Of a stretch of 64,000 bases of DNA, positions 18,164-26,919 are shown in pieces. Positions within the stretch are counted from its first letter, which is position 1; each line of letters starts with the position of its first letter. The notes under the pieces are model-generated. The model was not told where the DNA came from. It saw only the letters and a list, made by a program, of their open reading frames with translations, and did not search any database. The DNA is from Rickettsiales bacterium. GTDB lineage: Bacteria; Pseudomonadota; Alphaproteobacteria; Rickettsiales; SXRF01. A program made the position numbers and the translations under genes. The DNA lies in the NCBI GenBank assembly GCA_025464625.1, contig JAOAUZ010000001.1, positions 712,848-776,847 of the forward strand. The letters run 5' to 3'.

Positions 18164-18727
18164 ATGGTAAAACTGAACAAAATATATACGAAAACTGGAG
18201 ATGCAGGAGATACTGGACTCACTGACGGCAGCCGTCGCGCGAAATATGATTTGCGCGTTGAAGCTTACGGCACAGTTGATGAAGCCAATTCTGCAATTGG
18301 ACTTGCTCGGTTACATATTTCTGACGAACATGACAAAATGCTGGAGCGTATCCAACATGATCTGTTCGATCTCGGAGCGGATTTTTCTACTCCCTTCTCA
18401 GCAAGCGGTGAGGACAAAGCACTGCGTATCATAGAATCACAAACACTAAGGATTGAGCGTGAAATAGACGCGCTTAACGAACATATTTTACCGCTTAATT
18501 CTTTTGTGCTGCCAGGTGGTAGTTCTGCGTCTGCATTTTTGCATCTGGCACGAACCATAACACGGCGAGCAGAACGAATTGCCTGCGCTCTTTCTACTAA
18601 AGAAAAGGTGAATCCCGAAGCTATTAAATATCTTAATCGTCTTTCAGATTTTTTGTTTGTACTTGCCCGAGCAACAAATGACGATGGAAAAAATGATGTT
18701 TTATGGACGGTCGGAATCAACCGTTAA
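18164..18727 (+). CDS. ATP:cob(I)alamin adenosyltransferase, PduO type
   Basis: This enzyme transfers the adenosyl group of ATP to cob(I)alamin to make coenzyme B12. The N-terminal signature KIYTKTGDAGDTGLTDGSR binds ATP, and VEAYGTVDEANSAIGLAR and FVLPGGSSASAFLHLART are the other PduO-family blocks. The 187-residue length is normal. It lies directly after the twin-transmembrane gene. I see no cobalamin riboswitch upstream. The B12-dependent enzymes it serves are not in the window. Confidence 0.95.
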   Translation: MVKLNKIYTKTGDAGDTGLTDGSRRAKYDLRVEAYGTVDEANSAIGLARLHISDEHDKMLERIQHDLFDLGADFSTPFSASGEDKALRIIESQTLRIEREIDALNEHILPLNSFVLPGGSSASAFLHLARTITRRAERIACALSTKEKVNPEAIKYLNRLSDFLFVLARATNDDGKNDVLWTVGINR

Positions 18728-18856
18728 TATTTTCCTAACTAATTTGTCGTATAATGATAAAAAATATTTTTTTAGTTGCGATTGTAAAATTATACTGTCA
18801 AAACAATTAGAGATTAAAAATTTTGGTAACGCCTAAAGATATGTAAGAATTGGGAA

Positions 18857-19690
18857 ATGTCCATTAAGAAAAGTCGAACCACACATTTGGTAGCTGTAAC
18901 ACCGCGGGGATGGGCGACCCGCGCTTCCCTAGTAATCTTGATGGCAATGTCGCTGGCGTTGGTGGTAATGAGCCAAACTTCCAACCAAACCGCTACTCGT
19001 CTTCGCATCGCTCTCATGGACTTTATTACGCCAGTTGTTTCCGTGGCGAGCAAGCCTCTTGATGCTGTCGCTAATGTTGGCGCGTGGATAAACGATGTCA
19101 CTCATCTCTATTCAGAAAACATTGCTCTTAAAAACGCAAATGCACAGTTGCTACAATGGCAGTCTATCGCAAAAAATATGGAGGCGGAAAATAAGAGTTT
19201 ACGCGCTTTGATGAATGCCGTTGCTGTGCCTAAAAATAATTACATTACCGCTAGGATTTTTACCGATATGGGTGGTCCTTATGTCCGTTCAGCCCTTATT
19301 GGTGGTGGCATTGACCAAGGAATAAAAAAAGATCAAGCAGTGATAAGTGAAAAGGGGCTTGTCGGTCGTGTTGTTGAAACAGGCAGTTCCAGCTCGCGTG
19401 TTCTGCTACTTAGCGATATAAATTCGCGCATCCCAGTTATGAGTGAATCAAGCCGTGAAAAAACTATCTTGGTTGGAAATAATAGCGAGCTTCCGAGCCT
19501 ATCTTATATCTCACCAGATAGTAATATCAGGGTCGGCGAGCGTATCATTACTTCTGGCGATGGTGGCGTTTTTCCACAAGGGATAGCTGTTGGCGTGGTG
19601 ACAAAGATTGAAAAAGGTACAATACGCGTCCAGCCATTTGTCGATGCAACCAGTATTGAATATATAAGTGTGGTTGATTATTCTCTTTAA
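18857..19690 (+). CDS. mreC: Rod shape-determining protein MreC
   Basis: MreC is a bitopic inner-membrane protein that links the MreB cytoskeleton to periplasmic wall-synthesis enzymes. It has a short N-terminal cytoplasmic region, a membrane segment near residues 20-38 (SLVILMAMSLALVVMSQ), a coiled coil near 75-110 (LYSENIALKNANAQLLQWQ) and the beta-barrel domain with GLVGRVVETGSSSSRVLLLS and ERIITSGDGGVFPQGIAVG. At 277 residues the length is normal. mreB is absent from the window, and an opposite-strand gene separates mreC from mreD. Confidence 0.93.
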   Translation: MSIKKSRTTHLVAVTPRGWATRASLVILMAMSLALVVMSQTSNQTATRLRIALMDFITPVVSVASKPLDAVANVGAWINDVTHLYSENIALKNANAQLLQWQSIAKNMEAENKSLRALMNAVAVPKNNYITARIFTDMGGPYVRSALIGGGIDQGIKKDQAVISEKGLVGRVVETGSSSSRVLLLSDINSRIPVMSESSREKTILVGNNSELPSLSYISPDSNIRVGERIITSGDGGVFPQGIAVGVVTKIEKGTIRVQPFVDATSIEYISVVDYSL

Positions 19691-19699
19691 AACTCGCAG

Positions 19700-20419
19700 T
19701 CACCGACTAATTGGATTTTCATCACCAAGATAGGCAGATTTTAAACGCTTGTTTCTTGAAAATGGTTTGCGTAAATCCTCGAGTGCTTTGCCCCTAATCT
19801 GATCGACACGCTGTTTAGAGATACCCAGCTCTTTTCCTATATTTTCTTCAGTTTTCTCATCCAGTATCCCTTCAAGGATATATCTTTCCCTTTCTGAAAC
19901 ATTACTTAAAACGCCTTGTAATGCTAGGCTAACTTCTTTTTTTTGCAACTCTATTTCTGGATTAGATACATCACGATCAAGAGCAATATCTTTTTCATTT
20001 CTATAACTTGAGTCTGGAGAACTACCAACAAGTTCTTTTTGCCGTGCCACTTTTATTTTCTTAAATTCATCCACCAAAGTGTTTTGGATTCTTGTCTGCA
20101 GATATTTCCATCCTTTTGGATCACCAGAGAATATATTTGCATTGCCATTACCTGCAAGCAACCTGACTAAAGCATTATTAACCGCATCACTTATTACTTC
20201 ATCACTTATATTATCTTCACCAAGAATTTTAAGAGCCAGTTTTTTAGAAGTTCGATCCACAAAAGGTTTGATTGTTTTTATCAGTTCATCGCTGGCATAA
20301 GCATCACCATTTCTAATTTTTTCCATCAAATCATTAATGTGCGTATATTCTTGCTTTGTAAAATGACGTGAATGATCTTTGTGTTGTGTTTGCCCTATTT
20401 TATCTGCAAATGATTGCAT
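19700..20419 (-). CDS. Sigma-70-family RNA polymerase sigma factor
   Basis: A 239-residue sigma-like protein. Residues 28-115 resemble region 2, with LIKTIKPFVDRTSKKLALKI and WKYLQTRIQNTLVDEFKKI. Residues 160-225 are a clear region 4 helix-turn-helix (NVSERERYILEGIL; ENIGKELGISKQRVDQIRGK). There is no region 1.1 or full region 3, so it is an alternative, ECF-sized or slightly larger factor. It reads opposite to the mre genes and sits between mreC and mreD. No anti-sigma gene is next to it. It could be of phage or plasmid origin. Confidence 0.8.
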   Translation of the reverse strand: MQSFADKIGQTQHKDHSRHFTKQEYTHINDLMEKIRNGDAYASDELIKTIKPFVDRTSKKLALKILGEDNISDEVISDAVNNALVRLLAGNGNANIFSGDPKGWKYLQTRIQNTLVDEFKKIKVARQKELVGSSPDSSYRNEKDIALDRDVSNPEIELQKKEVSLALQGVLSNVSERERYILEGILDEKTEENIGKELGISKQRVDQIRGKALEDLRKPFSRNKRLKSAYLGDENPISR

Positions 20420-20566
20420 ATTATTCCTTTGCTTCTATGTTATTTATGTTATCGGACAATAGTAACATAATTAACTAATCAATATATTACAATTCGGTGA
20501 AGATTTACATGGGGATTGGCATAAAAAATTATTGTATAACAATATATTATAAAAAAACGATTGGCT

Positions 20567-21097
20567 ATGACGAGTAGTTTTAAACGCCCTGAGCTTCTAT
20601 TTTGGACAGTAATGCCAGCATGCATAACCTTCCTGCTGTTCGTTTTATACATAATTCCCAAGCATATTTGGGGTATCGGCTATATCATGCCAATTCTGCC
20701 AATAATTCCAATTTTCTATTGGGGAAAACTCGATGCACCAGAGATGCCCTATTGGTTTGTCTGTTTAATGGGGTTGTTTATGGACACTGCAAGTGGAATC
20801 CCGATTGGATTATCATCATTTTTATATCTCCTATTTTTAGCGATACTCCACTCACAAAGTAAATATCTCCACAAGGAAGGATTTGCAATTGTCTGGGGAT
20901 ATTTTATGATTCTACTTGCTGTAATTTTTATTCTTCAGTGGCTGATTATGTCCTTCACCAGCAATCACCTGAACGCGATACCAGCCGTGTTTATGCAGTG
21001 GCTCATTACTGTGTGTCTTTATCCGTTATTTCATAATATGTTTGATAAGATAGTGGAGCATGTAAAGCAAAGACGCTGGATACTCACGCATGCCTAA
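20567..21097 (+). CDS. mreD: Rod shape-determining protein MreD
   Basis: A small polytopic inner-membrane protein of the rod complex. Five or six hydrophobic segments fill its 176 residues, and the family block DAPEMPYWFVCLMGLFMDT (residues 56-75) precedes GIPIGLSSFLYLLFLA. I chose ATG 20567; a TTG at 20561 would add two residues. It overlaps mrdA by 8 bp, so the two are translationally coupled. Confidence 0.88.
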   Translation: MTSSFKRPELLFWTVMPACITFLLFVLYIIPKHIWGIGYIMPILPIIPIFYWGKLDAPEMPYWFVCLMGLFMDTASGIPIGLSSFLYLLFLAILHSQSKYLHKEGFAIVWGYFMILLAVIFILQWLIMSFTSNHLNAIPAVFMQWLITVCLYPLFHNMFDKIVEHVKQRRWILTHA

Positions 21098-23018
21098 AGA
21101 AAATGAGAAACAATATATATTCACCCGTCGCGCCCTTGTGTTCGGCGGATTGCAGCTTGCTGCCTTTTCCGCGCTTGCTGGAAGGCTTTACTATCTTCAA
21201 TTCGTAAACGCTGAAAAATATACCGCACTATCTGAAAATAACCGTATCAAGCTGCAACTTGTTGCGCCAGCACGCGGAAATATTTTAGACCGAAAAGGTA
21301 ACCAACTAGCCACCAGCGACACTAATTACCGCCTATTTATTGATTACAGCACTATAACCCAACAATCTCTGAAGAACACTATTGAGAAATTAAAAAATCT
21401 GTTAGTCATTCCCGAAAAAAAAATTAAAGCACTGGCAAATGTTAAAGTTTCCACTGCCTCCATGCCTGATATGATTAAAGAACATCTGACTTGGGATGAG
21501 GTGTCACTAATTGAGCTGCATATGATGGATTTAGCTGGCGTAACCGTTGATATAGGTCAGATACGTTACTACCCAATGCTTGATGAAGCAGCGCATTTGC
21601 TTGGCTATCTTGGTGCTGTAACGGAAGAGGAGTTATCCGAAGACGACCCACCACTGATGCGCCTGCCTGATTTTAAAATTGGAAAAAATGGCGTGGAAAA
21701 AATGTTGGAGGATAGGCTGCGTGGCACGGCTGGTATCCGCCAATTGGAAGTAAACGTACACGGAATGCCCGTGCGGGAAATTGGCAAAACAGAAAGCATC
21801 GCTGGCGAGAACATCAAACTTACAATTGACAGCGACCTTCAACATTATGCCGCTGGACTGGTAAAAAATGAAAGTGCCAGCGTAATCGTAATAGAAGTAG
21901 ATACAGGTAATCTTCTTACAATGGTTTCTTTACCAGCTTTCGACCCCAACGTATTCAGCACTGGTATCAGCAGTGATTATTGGAAAGAACTCTCCAGCGA
22001 TAAAAAATCACCTCTGCTCAATAAGGCTATCACTGGTCAATACCCACCCGGTTCAACATTTAAAATGATAGTTGGTCTCGCTGCTCTGGAAGCAAAGGTT
22101 ATTACACCAGCAACCACGGTATTCTGCCCCGGTCATTTTTATCTTGGTGAGCATAAATTCAACTGCTGGAAAGAGGGCGGACACGGCACAGTGCATTATC
22201 ATGAGGCAATTGAACAATCATGCGATACTTTTTTCTACACCACCGCACAAAAACTGGGTACGGAAAAAATTGTAGAAATGGCACATCGCTTCGGTCTTGG
22301 CGAATTACACGATCTTGGTTTAACTAGTGAAAAATCTGGAAATATTCCAACACCAGATTGGAAAATGAAAAAATACAAACAACGCTGGAGTGGTGGCGAC
22401 ACCATTAATTACGCCATCGGACAAGGCTATGTGCTGGCTACACCTTTGCAACTAGCTGTAATGGCAGCGCGAATGGCGAGTGGCTTGAACGTATCACCAC
22501 GTTTATTCGTGCCAGAAGGAGAAGAAAATCCAGAGTTTACCAGTGTCAGACTAAAACCTGAACTGCTGAGATTGAACATAAATGCTATGTCGGCAGTTGT
22601 GAACGAACCACATGGAACTGCATATGCAAAACGTATAAGTGATCCGCGCTTCATGATGGGTGGAAAAACTGGAACTTCACAGGTACGCAAGATTCTGCAG
22701 CGCGGGCAAAACCAGAATTTGCTTCCGTGGGAAGCGCGACACCATGCACTGTTTGTTGGTTTTGCACCAGTTGATAAGCCTAAATATGCTTGTTGCGTGG
22801 CAATAGAACATGGTGGTGGCGGTGCATCCGCTGCTGCCCCTGTCGCCCGCGACGTGCTGCTTCGGGTTCAGCAAATGGATGCTGGTGTAGAGCAAACTCC
22901 ACAAAAAACACCTACTACCCCACAGCCTCAAAAGACTGAACCGCAAGAAATAATTGAGGAAATAGTCCCTGATAATGCAGACCCAATAGAGGTTGGCACT
23001 CCTGTAGAAACACACTAA
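21090..23018 (+). CDS. mrdA: Penicillin-binding protein 2
   Basis: PBP2 is the rod-complex transpeptidase that cross-links peptidoglycan during elongation. A single membrane anchor (near residues 14-34) is followed by the dimerisation domain (RGNILDRKGNQLATSDTNYR) and the transpeptidase domain with the SxxK motif in PPGSTFKMIVGL (about residue 321), SxN-type motif SCD (EQSCDTFFYTTA) and KTG motif in GGKTGTSQV (about residue 525). The 642-residue chain ends in a Pro/Glu-rich tail. It is coupled to mreD by overlap. rodA, often next, is absent. Confidence 0.96.
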   Translation: MPKENEKQYIFTRRALVFGGLQLAAFSALAGRLYYLQFVNAEKYTALSENNRIKLQLVAPARGNILDRKGNQLATSDTNYRLFIDYSTITQQSLKNTIEKLKNLLVIPEKKIKALANVKVSTASMPDMIKEHLTWDEVSLIELHMMDLAGVTVDIGQIRYYPMLDEAAHLLGYLGAVTEEELSEDDPPLMRLPDFKIGKNGVEKMLEDRLRGTAGIRQLEVNVHGMPVREIGKTESIAGENIKLTIDSDLQHYAAGLVKNESASVIVIEVDTGNLLTMVSLPAFDPNVFSTGISSDYWKELSSDKKSPLLNKAITGQYPPGSTFKMIVGLAALEAKVITPATTVFCPGHFYLGEHKFNCWKEGGHGTVHYHEAIEQSCDTFFYTTAQKLGTEKIVEMAHRFGLGELHDLGLTSEKSGNIPTPDWKMKKYKQRWSGGDTINYAIGQGYVLATPLQLAVMAARMASGLNVSPRLFVPEGEENPEFTSVRLKPELLRLNINAMSAVVNEPHGTAYAKRISDPRFMMGGKTGTSQVRKILQRGQNQNLLPWEARHHALFVGFAPVDKPKYACCVAIEHGGGGASAAAPVARDVLLRVQQMDAGVEQTPQKTPTTPQPQKTEPQEIIEEIVPDNADPIEVGTPVETH

Positions 23019-23145
23019 AAAACAATCACTTATTATTAATATCTATTGAAAATAAACTTATTCTAGTGTATAAACTACACTCAATATGTTGAAAATTTGA
23101 CATATGCTCGCAGAATATTTTTAACCCCATATCCAAGGATAATAT

Positions 23146-23529
23146 ATGAAAAAGATTCTATTCCTACTCGCTTCGCTATTTGCCATTTCATCACCAGCTT
23201 TTGCACTTTCTCCAGCTGAAAGAGAAAGACTAGCGGAAGACACACAAGAAATACGCCAAGATAGAAAAGAACTAAGAACTGACATCCATGAACGTAATCA
23301 GTACCTAAAAGCTGGTGATAAAGAAGCTGCAAAATTAGAACAAAAAGAAATTCATGGTGACAAAAAAGAACTTCATCAGGATCTTAAAGAGCGTCGCAGT
23401 GACAGGCGCGACATACGCGGGGATCACAGAGATGATCGTCGTGGACAACATGCTGGTGGCGAAAGACATTCTGGTGGCATGAAACACGCTGGCGGTGCAA
23501 GACATGCTGGTGGTAAAGCTCGTAAATAG
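23146..23529 (+). CDS. Secreted highly charged protein with His-Gly repeats
   Basis: I do not recognise a family. The 127-residue protein has a good signal peptide (residues 1-20, cleavage after AFA). Residues 24-90 are a very charged helical stretch of Lys/Arg/Glu/Asp repeats such as RQDRKELRTDIHERNQ. The C-terminal 30 residues hold repeats of the form H-(A/S)-G-G spaced by two basic residues. His repeats suggest metal binding and the charged stretch suggests binding to envelope polymers; both are inference. It is a single-gene unit with a likely terminator after it. Confidence 0.7.
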   Translation: MKKILFLLASLFAISSPAFALSPAERERLAEDTQEIRQDRKELRTDIHERNQYLKAGDKEAAKLEQKEIHGDKKELHQDLKERRSDRRDIRGDHRDDRRGQHAGGERHSGGMKHAGGARHAGGKARK

Positions 23530-23538
23530 ATTTATGCT

Positions 23539-23628
23539 CCATTCAATAATTATTGAGCATCTTTATGCCCTCGCCCTAGCCCTCGCCCAAAGGGAGAGGG
23601 AATGAGCATCTTCCCCCGCTGGGGGAAG
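23539..23628. repeat. Cluster of hairpins after the secreted-protein gene
   Basis: Three structures follow one another: ATGCTC/GAGCAT with an inner AATAATTATT palindrome ending near 23561, a copy of the GC-rich repeat (CCCTCGCCC/GGGAGAGGG, 23580-23600, one mismatch), and a perfect 8-bp stem CTTCCCCC/GGGGGAAG (23610-23628). The second is the partner of the repeat at 17244-17264. Confidence 0.65.
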
Positions 23629-23694
23629 AGTGGCGCGAGCCGAGATGAGGGCTTGTCTAAAAAATTATTTAATCGAGTTTAGTGTTTTTATAAT

Positions 23695-23734
23695 AAAAAC
23701 CCCTTCTTTTATAATTGAAAGAAGGGGTTTTTTT
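23695..23734. terminator. Bidirectional rho-independent terminator
   Basis: A perfect stem of at least 14 bp (AAAACCCCTTCTTT with AAAGAAGGGGTTTT, loop of about 8 nt) is flanked by A-runs on the left and T-runs on the right. It can terminate in both directions and lies between the convergent secreted-protein gene and the helicase gene. Confidence 0.88.
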
Positions 23735-23786
23735 CTTGTCTTCCCAAGCAATGCAAAGATCTCTCTCTACGCTCGAGATGACAAAG
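23735..23786. repeat. Partial palindromic dispersed repeat
   Basis: A 52-bp segment sharing the AAAGATCTCT core and the right end CTCGAGATGACAAAG with the element at 29338-29412. The left end is worn (CTTGTCTTCCCAAG). It lies 10 bp downstream of the helicase stop. Confidence 0.7.
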
Positions 23787-23795
23787 TCTGAATAA

Positions 23796-25076
23796 TTAGG
23801 CAGCGGCTTTTGGCGCAGAAGATGTGCGTTTCGGAAAACGGCCAAAGCGTTTATTACCACCATTATTTCCACCAGCGTTACCGCCAGCAGACTTGCTACC
23901 ACTTCTATTTCCACCGTAAGGCTTCTTAGAACCATAGTTGCGCGGTTTGCCGTCACCACCAGCATTGCCACGAGGCATATGCGGAGGAGCTTCATTGGGA
24001 TGCAGCAAGCGATGAATTGCACGCCATTTCAAACCGTCGTCTGGAGAAATCAAGCATAAAGCCGAACCTTCCGAACCGTTACGACCAGTACGTCCAATGC
24101 GGTGAATATAATCTTCAGGGCATTGTGGTAAATCATAATTGATTACATGTTCGATATGCGGAATATCCAAACCACGAGCAGCAATATCAGTTGCTATCAG
24201 AACGCGGAATTTCATATCACGGAAACCTTGAATAACTTTTTCACGTTTACGCTGATGTAAATCACCATGGATAGTATCGGTTTTATGACCTTGCTTATTG
24301 AGGCGTTCAGAAAGCCTATCAGCACCACGTTTGGTTTTTACAAACACGATGATAGAACCGTTGCGAGCTTCAATTTGCTTGGTAAGCTCTTCATACTTGC
24401 CAGATTCATTGACATGAATGATGTCCTGCTGGATTTTTACAATCGGCGCATTAACCGCACCAACCGCAACACGTTCTGGATTTTTCAAATATTTTGCAGA
24501 CATCTTCACGATTTCTGCTGGAATAGTTGCCGAGAACATCAAGGTTTGGCGAGCAGGAGGTAAAAATTTCACTATACGATCTATCTGAATACCAAACCCC
24601 ATATCAAGCATGCGATCCATTTCGTCTAGAACAAGAAAATTAGTGTCATGCAGAATCAGATTGCCACGCTCCAGATGGTCGTTGATACGCCCCGGTGTGC
24701 CAACAATAATACGCGGACGCATTTTGAGCTGTGCGGTTTGTTTATGCATTGAATCACCGCCAATAAGCAGTGCTGCTTGTATAAAACTACGCTGACCAAG
24801 CAATTGTGTGATAACAGTCATCACCTGCGTTGCTAGTTCACGGGTTGGAGTTAAAACAATCGCATTACCGCGAGGATTATTCAAAATTTTAGCCACTAGT
24901 GGAATACCAAAAGCAGCGGTTTTACCAGTTCCAGTTTGTGCAGAACCAAGAACATCATGCCCTTTAAGAGCAAGGGGTATTGCTTGTTTCTGAATTGGAG
25001 TTGGAACAGTATATTTCATGCGCTCAAGCGCAGTGTTAAGTTGAGCTGGAAGCTCAAACTGAGAAAAACTAGTCAT
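23796..25076 (-). CDS. DEAD-box-family RNA helicase, RhlE-like
   Basis: An ATP-dependent RNA helicase, likely acting in RNA unwinding, ribosome assembly or cold adaptation. Motifs in order: Q motif (YTVPTPIQKQAIPLAL), motif I AQTGTGKT, PTRELA, TPGR, motif II as DEMD instead of DEAD (VLDEMDRMLDMGF), SAT, and in the second RecA domain ATDIAARGLDIP and HRIGRTGRNG. The C-terminal 60 residues are a Gly/Asn/Arg-rich disordered tail. DEMD still satisfies the DExD pattern. It lies downstream of cspA on the same strand, though a terminator separates them. Confidence 0.93.
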   Translation of the reverse strand: MTSFSQFELPAQLNTALERMKYTVPTPIQKQAIPLALKGHDVLGSAQTGTGKTAAFGIPLVAKILNNPRGNAIVLTPTRELATQVMTVITQLLGQRSFIQAALLIGGDSMHKQTAQLKMRPRIIVGTPGRINDHLERGNLILHDTNFLVLDEMDRMLDMGFGIQIDRIVKFLPPARQTLMFSATIPAEIVKMSAKYLKNPERVAVGAVNAPIVKIQQDIIHVNESGKYEELTKQIEARNGSIIVFVKTKRGADRLSERLNKQGHKTDTIHGDLHQRKREKVIQGFRDMKFRVLIATDIAARGLDIPHIEHVINYDLPQCPEDYIHRIGRTGRNGSEGSALCLISPDDGLKWRAIHRLLHPNEAPPHMPRGNAGGDGKPRNYGSKKPYGGNRSGSKSAGGNAGGNNGGNKRFGRFPKRTSSAPKAAA

Positions 25077-25271
25077 TATATTATAGTCCTTAAAAATAAT
25101 ATATTCTTGGCAGAATACTGCACCGAAGAATGTTTACATCTAGCATAAAAGCTGCTGCACCTATGAAAACATTGCGTTTTCAAAGAGCGTATTCAAGACG
25201 TACATGCAGAATATCCAGACATCCAGACATTCTGAGCGGTACGACATGATACGCAAATCTATGAAGACATA

Positions 25272-25298
25272 AAAACAAAATCCCACATGTGGATTTTG
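25272..25298 (-). terminator. Rho-independent terminator downstream of cspA
   Basis: On the minus strand a CAAAATCC/GGATTTTG-type stem around CATGTG (25276-25298) is followed directly by TTTTT (25271-25275). This is a typical intrinsic terminator about 70 bp after the cspA stop. The rest of 25077-25271 is the helicase leader, containing a GAAAAC/GTTTTC hairpin and a tandem ATCCAGAC repeat near 25215, but no gene. Confidence 0.75.
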
Positions 25299-25330
25299 TA
25301 TGCGTAACTACCACACCGCGTGGAAGGAAT

Positions 25331-25354
25331 GGGGAATTATTTTTATAACTCCCC
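25331..25354 (-). terminator. Hairpin immediately after cspA
   Basis: An inverted repeat GGGGAATTAT/ATAACTCCCC with a short T-rich loop starts 11 bp after the cspA stop. No T-run follows on the minus strand, so it more likely protects the short mRNA 3' end than terminates transcription. Confidence 0.45.
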
Positions 25355-25364
25355 AGTTCAAAAC

Positions 25365-25571
25365 TTAAGAAACCAGCTTCAAATTAGCTGCTGAAGTCTT
25401 ACCTTTGTTGGTAGCGAGTTCATAAGAAACACGCTGACCTTCGTTAAGGGTAGAAAGACCAGCGCGTTCAAGCGCACTGATATGAACGAATACGTCCGAA
25501 CCACCTTGATCAGGTTGAATAAAACCAAAACCTTTAGTTGGATTGAACCATTTAACAACACCTGTAGCCAT
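25365..25571 (-). CDS. cspA: Cold-shock protein CspA family
   Basis: A 68-residue single cold-shock domain, an RNA chaperone that binds single-stranded RNA and DNA. RNP1 is KGFGFI (residues 13-18) and RNP2 is VFVHI (27-31); the aromatic residues W8, F15, F17, F28 and H30 form the binding face. Length and sequence are typical. It has an AAGGAG-like site 8 bp upstream of ATG and a long leader of about 215 nt, as cold-regulated csp genes have. Confidence 0.97.
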   Translation of the reverse strand: MATGVVKWFNPTKGFGFIQPDQGGSDVFVHISALERAGLSTLNEGQRVSYELATNKGKTSAANLKLVS

Positions 25572-25823
25572 TAGAAATCTCCTTGTATGGCGTTAATCCA
25601 CATAGCAACTATTGCCATGTGTAGATATAGCTTCGTAATCAACCCAACATATAAATATATACGGGCTGGAAACTCTTGGCTACACGTCATGAAAGAACGC
25701 CTTGAAGGAAGATCAATCCTACATCATTTTTGATGCAGCCATCATGGTTAGATGGTGAAGTAATGCGAAGAGTAAAATACTAAACTCGAGCGTCATAAAT
25801 ATAGATTTTCTCGTGGAAGTCAA
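25572..25823 (-). promoter_or_regulatory. cspA promoter and long 5' leader
   Basis: A candidate promoter on the minus strand has -35 TTGACT (25818-25823) and -10 TATTTA (25796-25801) with a 16-bp spacer, predicting an RNA start near 25788. The leader of about 215 nt contains a CATCAAAAATGATG hairpin near 25720-25733 and other small stems. Long structured leaders that refold on cooling are known for E. coli cspA; that this one does the same is inference. The remaining gap to 25970 shows no gene. Confidence 0.5.
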
Positions 25824-25970
25824 GGTATTTTCTGTATTACTTGTTATAACGCACAATGAAGCATAACAATACCTGACTGTTTTATATAGCATTTTACAAT
25901 TAAACAGAATACAATCAGCGGAGAAGTTAAACTGGAATTTTATCTAAATATATGTAGAGAAGAAGCAATT

Positions 25971-26912
25971 ATGAGTGGCAGTTTTAAAAGAAAAATATTG
26001 ATTATATGCCTAATTCTATTGCCGTCACCATTAATAGCGGCTGCCTTTCCTACAATACCTCAGGCTCTGCCAACACCAACGGCTCCAGCCTCTCCACCCG
26101 CCACAATGGCGGATATACTTAAAATGTCTCAACTAGGCGCAAGCCCCTATAACACCGATGCCCCCCCAGTGCTAGAGACCAAACCAACGTTGAAAATGGA
26201 ATTGCTCTGGGACAATGAACCGCTAGCTGGTCGGAAAATATCAGGGACAGTTAGATTGCGTAGAATTAGTGATGGGGAGACTGTTGCTAAAGATGCTTTA
26301 CACCCTGTGCAAGGACAAATTGTTCACCTTATGCTCATTGACACGAGCCTAACCGACTACCAGCATGTTCATCCACAGCCATCGGAAAGTCCCTACGCAT
26401 TCAATTTCACATTCTCACCGAAATTCAATAGCAGCTACAAGGCTTGGGCATATGTAACACCGCTTCCCGCCAGAAAAGAAGAGATCTCAAATGGATGGGT
26501 TGGTGAAGTAGAATCTTCATTTGTTGACCGTAGAATTTCTTATACAGCTTCGATTGAAGGATATAACTTTACTCTATCGTTTGATAATCCACCAAAGTTT
26601 AACCAGCCATTAGCTGGGAAAATCAACATAGTTGATCGCGATAAAAAGCCAGCGAAATGGAAAATACCTCCTCCGAAAGAGTTTGCCAATATTATCGGAT
26701 TTTATGATGACAATAGGCATATTGTCCATATCTACCCAAAAACTGTGCAGCCAAGCATATCAAAAACAACTGGTCGCTTTGAAACAGAAAGTGGACCTGA
26801 TGTTGAGTTCAGCATGACACCACCACAGGCAGGATTTATGAAAATGTTTGTGCAGGTTACACTGAACGGAAAAGAAATAATTGTTCCCTTCGCGTTTAAT
26901 ATAGAGAAGTGA
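25971..26912 (+). CDS. Secreted/periplasmic protein with tandem metal-resistance-like beta domains
   Basis: A 313-residue exported protein with a signal peptide (residues 1-24, ending IAAA) and then a Pro/Ala-rich linker. Residues 75-180 hold a beta domain with the block HLMLIDTSLTDYQHVHPQP, a pattern seen in periplasmic proteins near heavy-metal efflux systems and in YtkA/FixH-like domains. Residues 185-310 appear to form a second, related beta domain. The His residues in HVHP could bind metal, but this is inference. It is a single-gene unit, convergent with the next gene. Confidence 0.6.
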   Translation: MSGSFKRKILIICLILLPSPLIAAAFPTIPQALPTPTAPASPPATMADILKMSQLGASPYNTDAPPVLETKPTLKMELLWDNEPLAGRKISGTVRLRRISDGETVAKDALHPVQGQIVHLMLIDTSLTDYQHVHPQPSESPYAFNFTFSPKFNSSYKAWAYVTPLPARKEEISNGWVGEVESSFVDRRISYTASIEGYNFTLSFDNPPKFNQPLAGKINIVDRDKKPAKWKIPPPKEFANIIGFYDDNRHIVHIYPKTVQPSISKTTGRFETESGPDVEFSMTPPQAGFMKMFVQVTLNGKEIIVPFAFNIEK

Positions 26913-26919
26913 GTTATTC

